From contig CM073593.1 of the NCBI GenBank assembly GCA_037074705.1, positions 10,669,001 to 10,733,000 on the forward strand: a stretch of 64,000 nucleotides of DNA. The letters run 5' to 3'. The position numbers and the translations under genes are program-made. Below are positions 58,667 to 64,000 of the stretch, in pieces. Source of the stretch: Zhengitettix transpicula. Taxonomy: Eukaryota; Arthropoda; Insecta; Orthoptera; Tetrigidae. The first letter of the stretch is position 1; the number at the start of each line of letters is the position of its first letter. The notes under the pieces were generated by a model. The model searched no databases, was not told the origin of the DNA, and saw only the letters and a program-made list of their open reading frames with translations.

Positions 58667-60255
58667 CAGTGCCCGAGTGTGTTTACATCAGTAGCCGGTG
58701 GTTCAAGCGAGGGCTGCCCCGGCGGATTCCGGCTAGCTATTATCGTGTAAAGGAGTGTATAAGTACATGATATCTAAGATATATAAAGGAAAATCCACTA
58801 CTCCTAGAAAGTGTAAAGAAGAGGAATACCTAAAGATGACGTCCACACAGAATATGGAGGTTAGATTGTATTCGAAGGTGACGGCCACGGAGCATAAACC
58901 AGAAGAAATGCATGCCATTATTCTGGACGCTGTTGCAAGTTTAAATACAGATGAGTACCTAATAGGTTCAGATAATATTATTCACCCCATCTGAATTAAG
59001 TACATCTCTAAAATAGCCAATTCCAGAATATGCGCATTTCTAACATCTAAGGAGGATGTCGAAAACCTAATAAAAGTTCATAAATCAATAACAATAAAGG
59101 GTGAGATGGTTAATATAAGACCTTTAATGCAAAAATACTTCCGTGTAATCTTTTCAAATGTATGCCCAGTTATCCCTAACGAGATTATTGTGCTAGAACT
59201 AGAAAAGCTAAATATATTTACAGACTCTATAATATAGGATATTAGAATAAGTGACCGAAGATTTTCTCACATTAAAAGTTTCAGAAGACAATTCTCCATT
59301 AACCCAGATAAGCTAAATTCCCTTCCGGATTCGATAATGGTGCAATATGAAGACACTAGCTGTATCTAGCAGCGGAGAACGATAACTATAATTGTAAAAG
59401 TCCCGGCCATATCGCGATAAATTGTCCTAATAGAGATGCAATACTAAAGAATAATCTGACTGCAAATGAAAATTATGAACAAATTCAGTGTACGAACCCG
59501 GCGCCCGCTATTCAAATAATTAACCCTCAAAAAACGGACATGGATAATTCACAACTAACAAACAAAAAAAGAACTGTATCTACGAGCTCGACGAGCCAAG
59601 CTGAACATAAGACAAGCACTAATTCACCCAAGAAAACAAAACAAAGCATTCAGGATCATAATTATAAGGCGCTTAGCCAATCATTAGGTCCACTAAAAAT
59701 TTTATATCAAGAAGAAAACAGTGCTCCTTGGAATAGTTAAAGACTCTTATACTAAATGCTACACACTCAAGGAACCCAAGAACCATTAGTAGAGATTACC
59801 AAATATCCTCTACATCATTCATAAAAATATTGGACTCTTTTTACCCACACTTAAATGATAAAACGGCAAAAAGTAGAATAAAAAGGCTCATAAATTTAGT
59901 CAAGAAACAAGAGAATGATACATTCAGAAGCAGACGCCTCTTCTTAATAAAAACAGACTATGACCACAGTACAGTGGAATCTTCAACAGTCGCAGCTTCA
60001 AATAAGTTAATATAATTAATTATCCTATTAATATAACAAATACGAATTCTAAAATGTAAGTGTAAGAAGCCCACATTTTAAATGTATACTTATTCTTTCA
60101 AACTGTTCAATTGTATGTATATTATTGGAATCAATGTAAATCGCAGCATACTTATGTAAATAAGCACTATTTGTAATTTATTTATGGGTCGCCAATGACC
60201 AAGTTTTAACGCGACCATTATAAACCTATAATTTTTTTAAAAAGGTTAAATAAAT
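58667..60255 (+). mobile_element. I-clade LINE carrying only ORF1
   Basis: The likely 5' end is CAGTGCCCGAGTGTG at 58667, of the CAGT type usual for I elements. ORF1 runs from about 58770 to 60014. A 180-bp 3' UTR then ends in GGGTCGCCAATGACCAAG...AAAAAGGTTAAATAAAT at 60186-60255. The same 3' end closes the second I element at 63470-63527. No ORF2 lies between ORF1 and this 3' end, so the copy is either an internal deletion or a true ORF1-only family. It abuts the truncated I element that follows. Confidence 0.7.
58755..60014 (+). pseudogene. I-clade ORF1 (nucleic-acid-binding, Gag-like), broken
   Basis: The frame from 58755 continues in phase to about 59365, through a TGA at 58992 and a TAG near 59236. 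It includes KIANSRICAFLTSKEDVENL, RPLMQKYFRVIFSNVCPVIP and RRFSHIKSFRRQFSINPDKL, the conserved core of I-type ORF1. After a frameshift comes the zinc knuckle CKSPGHIAINC at about 59396-59430. The first cysteine of the usual CX2C pair reads as asparagine here. A lysine- and serine-rich C-terminus and a last block (DSFYPHLNDKTAKSRIKRL) follow and end at 60014 with a stop. The usual role is LINE RNA binding. Confidence 0.75.
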
Positions 60256-61277
60256 GACATGGATAGCGTTATCAAACCCCCGATAGATACCTTGATATAT
60301 AAGGAACAACACGAAACTGAAGTGATGCAGGAGGCAATAAACAAGGCGACACAGTAGGCTGCAAAAACGGGTTTCAATTTTAACCCTTGCAAAGTCAAAG
60401 CAATGTGCTTCTCAAGGAAATACGAACAAATAAAGATGCCAATAAAAATTTATGATAAACAAATAGAATATGTTAAGATTATGGGAATTTTCTGGGACTC
60501 CAAACTCATGTTAAGACTCACATCGAGCAACTAATCATAGAAAGCAAAAAACGACTATTAATCCGCAAGCTACCAGCTGCCAAGAACTGGGGAGCAAAGA
60601 TTTTTCTATCGAGTCTCACCTAAAAGGCAATAATAAGAGCAAAAATAGAATTTTTGGAGCACATACATATATATGACAGCGCATAAAAGGATGACATATA
60701 AGGGTTGTCCAAAACGAGGCAATGAGAATGATAACCGGATGTTATAAAACAACCCGAATACCGAGACTCACACTTGATGCAAACGAAATCTCGCTTAGAC
60801 GCAGAAGGACAGCTATTGCAACTAGATTCGCGATCAAGGGAAGAGTGGCGTCGAAACTAATAATAAGAGAAGCTACCATCACCCCTCGACACGAAGAAAA
60901 AGAACCACCTAGAAATCTAACCCCGTACTGCACAACACTAAATGATACAGTGCGAAAAGAAAGAATGACTATGGACTAGAACACCACGACAAGCATACTC
61001 CCATGGACGCTTAACGAACTGCCAATTGTCATATATCTATATAAACTTAAAGCAAGCAACCTACACATGGCAAACTTGAACGCAGAAGTCAGTTGCTACA
61101 GAGATATCTTTTTCCCAGAGTCATTTATACCGACGCGTCCAAGAATTAAAGAGGAGTCGGTTGCGCTATAGTTACGACAGGCAAAGAAAAACCAATGGCT
61201 ATGAACCGTAATGCAACAATCAATAATGCAGAATTATACCTCATTTTCATGGCCACGGTACTGTGTCTGGAAGCACC
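60256..61277 (+). pseudogene. I-clade LINE ORF2: RT C-terminus and start of RNase H
   Basis: This second, 5'-truncated I element begins near the RT catalytic site (DMDSVIK), then EAINKATQ-x-AAKTGFNFNP, CKVKAMCFSRK and YVKIMGIFWDSKL. Multiple stops and slips follow. The RNase H domain starts at 61120: VIYTDASKN (first catalytic Asp at 61132-61134), a stop, then RGVGCAIVTT and NNAELYLIFMATVLCLEAP (Glu). The reading is cut at 61277 by a solo LTR and resumes in frame at 61947. Confidence 0.8.
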
Positions 61278-61942
61278 TGTAGCGCGATAGTTTTATTATT
61301 GATATATATATATATATATTTCATTTTAATATAATTAGATATTAGCAAGGGTTGAGAGCTTGGAAAGTTGGAATTTGACCAGGCGCCGCCGTGCCGGATA
61401 GATAATCCCTTCGGTCTGGACTTAGGCTCGTAGAATGTTGACCCTCGGAAGTCACCTGGACTATCGCACCGTGGGAAACGTCTCTCCAAAAATTCCAGAA
61501 ATTGAATTAACACGTGACTGCCTGAACCAATCACATTTCTTGGTTCAGGAAAGATCGATCGAAAATTGGTCGACAACATCGATTTTTCACATCCAGCGAA
61601 GGGGCTGTAAAGCAAGTGTAGAGAGACTCCTCGACGAACCGTCGCCAGGGACGGACGTACAGCCCCAAACTTACAGTTTTCCGGAGGACTCGGAGAGATC
61701 GAGGGTGCCACATGATCACGGCCAGATATCAACGCGAGGTGTCTCAATCCTTGACGCGCCTGGGGGAATTACCGTAAACCAAGGTTTAACTTGGGATTAA
61801 GGGATCCGATTATTTTGCCCGGCGAGCTGAACACGCATAATTTGTGTTTATTTTATTTTATTTTTCTCATGTTCAGTTAAATGATTATTAAATTCTGTAA
61901 AATATCCCTATACTTCATCATTTAAATAAACCTACCACTACA
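61278..61942. mobile_element. Solo LTR with CACC target duplication, inside RNase H
   Basis: The element starts TGTAGCGCGATAG and ends CCTACCACTACA, 665 bp. CACC occurs at 61274-61277 and again at 61943-61946. Removing the LTR and one CACC joins CTGGAAGCACC to GGAAACCAAT and gives LCLEAPETNIIILTD with no frame change. It contains a short (TA)n run near 61302 and does not clearly share the internal boxes of the other LTRs. Frames at 61247-61747, 61435-61800 and 61531-61719 lie within it and are not genes. Confidence 0.88.
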
Positions 61943-61946
61943 CACC

Positions 61947-62480
61947 GGAAACCAATATAATCATATTAACAGACTCCAAGGAGGCAATAAACAGACTAAC
62001 TAATACGGCGTACAGAAATGGTTGCATAATTTTAATGAGAGATAATATAGCGAAAGTCCACGTTAACGGCAACTAGATCTCTATAGTCTGGCTACCTACT
62101 CATAAGGAGAAGCGAAGATGGAAGTCGATCAGTAAAGGAGAACGAATAACCTGCCAAACTTTACCAGCAGGAACTGAAGAATATGGCTCTACAAGGAACT
62201 GGAGGGAAAGTGGAATAAACCAGTAAAATCAGAAGAATGTGAAGTCATCCTAAGAAACGTCAGCAGCATCAAAGAAATATCGCACCCTAAAGATCTATCT
62301 CTAAGGAAACAGCTTGTTGTAGCCAAGATCAGAACACTGCACTCCAGATTCACGCACTCATTCTCGATTTCCAGATCTCCGCAGCCGGTATGCAGCTCAT
62401 GCAAGAAGGCCACAACAATCCCTCATGTCCTCTTTGGCTCCAGATTTAGAGACATGAGAAGATCAACAATTCAATGATGG
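61947..62480 (+). pseudogene. I-clade LINE ORF2: end of RNase H and C-terminal zinc motif
   Basis: From 61947 the reading gives ETNIIILTDSKEAINRLTN with the third RNase H acidic residue (the D of LTDS). Then come a block IVWLPTHKE holding the conserved histidine, and a C-terminal CSSCKKATTIPHVLFGS. That last part is the CX2C...H motif of I ORF2, but the final cysteine is lost. Frameshifts separate these parts. The minus-strand frame at 62189-62413 is a shadow. Confidence 0.78.
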
Positions 62481-62580
62481 ACTTCACCAACAGACATTTA
62501 CAACCTTATAGAATTTACTATCAAAACTGATATATATATAAAGTAATTTAAATGTAACGCAAATGTAAAACATAACATAT
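62481..62580 (+). mobile_element. I-clade LINE 3' UTR, first part
   Basis: This is non-coding sequence with a short TA run, interrupted at ATAT (62577-62580) by a solo LTR. It resembles the 3' UTR of the ORF1-only copy (GTAATTTA and ATGTAA blocks). Confidence 0.6.
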
Positions 62581-63464
62581 TGTAATAATTAATAATAATA
62601 ATGGCTGAATTTAACAAATGAAAAAAAACTACAAATTTACTTTTAACTTTATATGGAATCAATGCGTCTGAACATAGACGAAATTTGTTGCGGAAGAAAT
62701 AATACTAAAGATTGAATTTAAACAATTTTAAATTTTATCAAGAATTAACGATCTCATTTTATCGATAATTAAATAATTAAAGAACGATCTGACTTTTATC
62801 TTTTAAACACGGTTTACAAATAATTTTAAAGTTTTTCTCTACTTACGGCTGCCCAGGTCTGATTTTTAGCTTTTCGTGCACAATTTTGGGGACATCACTG
62901 ATTCTAAGTTCTCACAGACTCTAAATGTTCACAGGCTTTAATTGGCGTTGTTTGTTAGTTGGTTTAACACAAATTGGTTGGTTCTCGATGCTTTACTGCA
63001 ACCTGGATTTGTAGATCTCGTGACTTTAGTTGAAAATGTACTTCATTGGTTCGTCTATGGCCAGCGAATTCACACTAGTTGCTCTGTCTCCTTCCCGACT
63101 GAATAATGCTTTACTTTTTAATATTTGAAAGTATGTTTGTGACTGGCCCACATTCTTTCGTTCTGACTTTCGACTGTAAAACTTTTCGTCTGGTCTATTC
63201 GCTGTCTGCTGACCGACTGTACTGTTCAAATTTTCATGACTTGGAATTTTGGTCTTTTCTCCTTGCTGCTTACTGCCCGACTGTACATTTCCTGACTGTT
63301 CGTTTGTCTCGCAAGTTTTGAACGCGTAGAACCTTCTCGACTCCTCAACAATGTTTTCTTTGCCTTGCCGGTTTGTTGCGGCGTCCGCTCTATATCCACT
63401 AATAATGAGTCCTCTACAATTCAACTTTCCAATTAGAACAATGTCTTAATTACTAATTACTACA
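62581..63464 (-). mobile_element. Solo LTR (copy I) in the I-element 3' UTR, minus strand
   Basis: On the minus strand it starts TGTAGTAATTAGTAATTAAGAC and ends TTATTAATTATTACA, 884 bp, with ATAT at 62577-62580 and 63465-63468. It is the closest relative of copy H. The target is ATAT in a LINE 3' UTR, not a long TA tract. Frames at 63026-63424 (minus, 132 codons) and 63106-63321 lie inside it and are rejected as genes. Confidence 0.82.
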
Positions 63465-63468
63465 ATAT

Positions 63469-63530
63469 GTAAGTCGCTAATGACCAATAGCGACTATTCC
63501 AAAATAAAATAAAAGGTTAAATAAATTACT
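63469..63530 (+). mobile_element. I-clade LINE 3' UTR, last part
   Basis: GTAAGTCGCTAATGACCAAT and AAAATAAAAGGTTAAATAAA match 60184-60255, the end of the ORF1-only copy. This shared terminus is the likely recognition site for the LINE reverse transcriptase. Confidence 0.75.
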
Positions 63531-63800
63531 TTAACCAAGACTGAAGAACATTTTTGGTTTGTATTCTTTTGATCTGAATTATATTCGTCCTGAAATGTGA
63601 TCTTGTTGAAAAACAGGTACTTTACAAGAGGCAGTAAAACTATTCCCGGTACCTTATTAGAGCACCAAGCTCCCGGTATCTGGGGTAAAAAATAATCCAA
63701 CAGTTAACTCTTGGTCATTTATTTTTAAATTGACGCCATCTCAACCGCCGCATAATAATGAGGATTTTAACTAGTGAGAACCAAAAATGATGACTGTTGA
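63531..63800. other. No gene recognised
   Basis: A minus-strand 68-codon frame at 63494-63700 has no motif. Confidence 0.4.
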
Positions 63801-64000
63801 GGACTATTTCAACTCATCAGAATCTCACCCCTACCTCAATGCTTCACCAGGAGGAAATTTATGCCAACCGGCATGGTGATCGTCAACGATCCCTATAATT
63901 CAGAATTGGATACAAATCTTTTCCGGCATTTAGTAAATAACTCCGCACCACCTGGTTCTGGACTTGAAATTATCCTTCATAATGGATGTCAGGAAACAAC
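63801..64000 (+). CDS. Partial ORF running off the right edge, unrecognised
   Basis: The plus frame is open from 63801 to the window end, with an internal ATG at 63861. From that ATG it reads MPTGMVIVNDPYNSELDTNL and then FRHLVNNSAPPGSGLEIILH. I do not recognise the family. The composition (N, P, G, D) is more protein-like than the chance frames elsewhere. Two stops lie just upstream (63789 and 63798). It may be the start of another transposon ORF. Confidence 0.3.

Noticed and set aside
61247..61800. Overlapping 121- and 166-codon frames on opposite strands
   Set aside because: Both lie within the solo LTR at 61278-61942, which is bounded by an exact CACC duplication; neither has a recognisable domain.
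63026..63424. 132-codon minus-strand frame
   Set aside because: It lies within the solo LTR at 62581-63464. The matching region of the related LTR at 48373-49298 does not keep the frame.
48373..63464. A single provirus with LTRs H and I
   Set aside because: Each LTR has its own ATAT flanks, and the 13 kb between contains unrelated LINE, Helitron and Harbinger sequence but no gag or pol.

Overview
The window looks like non-coding, transposon-dense chromosomal DNA from an animal, most likely an insect with a large genome. It is AT-rich, has many (TA)n microsatellites, and shows no operons or ribosome binding sites. The protein-level matches are all to metazoan transposon families: Penelope-like, Jockey, I and CR1/L2-like LINEs, mariner, Harbinger and Helitron-like. 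I found no intact host gene, rRNA, functional tRNA or CRISPR. The insect assignment is an inference from this mixture. All coding sequence I can recognise is broken transposon sequence.

Layout. 0.4-3.1 kb: two Penelope-like (PLE) fragments around a solo LTR with an exact 4-bp target duplication. 3.1-6.9 kb: nothing recognised. 6.9-7.8 kb: a collapsed PLE made of inverted ends, plus an LTR fragment. 8.4-11.8 kb: three long LTRs and a mariner remnant packed into (TA)n tracts. 13-16.3 kb: a mariner N-terminus, another LTR and a duplicated repeat. 17.7-18.7 kb: Helitron-like sequence and an unrecognised ORF. 19.3-23.4 kb: a LINE RT fragment, a solo LTR with a CTAC target duplication, and a Jockey element split by a PLE. 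24-25.7 kb: Helitron-like sequence and a tandem tRNA-like repeat. 27.9-35.5 kb: four LTRs, two of them tail to tail. 35.5-41 kb: mostly unrecognised. 41-42.4 kb: a LINE embedded in PLE ends. 42.4-48.4 kb: almost featureless. 48.4-50.3 kb: two LTRs. 52-57.4 kb: PLE tail, tRNA-derived SINE, Helitron, two opposed Harbinger copies and a Jockey fragment. 58.7-63.5 kb: two I-clade LINEs, one carrying only ORF1, the other holding two solo LTRs.

The dominant theme is a swarm of at least fourteen TG...CA elements of about 0.65-1.35 kb. I read them as solo LTRs of a Ty3/mdg1-like retrotransposon superfamily. Four have 4-bp target duplications outside long TA tracts (ATTC, CTAC, CACC, ATAT); most of the others sit directly in (TA)n. 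Divergent copies keep the same internal order: a TATA box, a GTAAGT splice-donor-like site, a TCGTCAG box, a GGCCC...CCCTGAG box and a CCAACGTGG box. No gag-pol or env internal region is present, so the autonomous partner lies elsewhere. The second theme is PLE tails with a hammerhead-ribozyme-like core.
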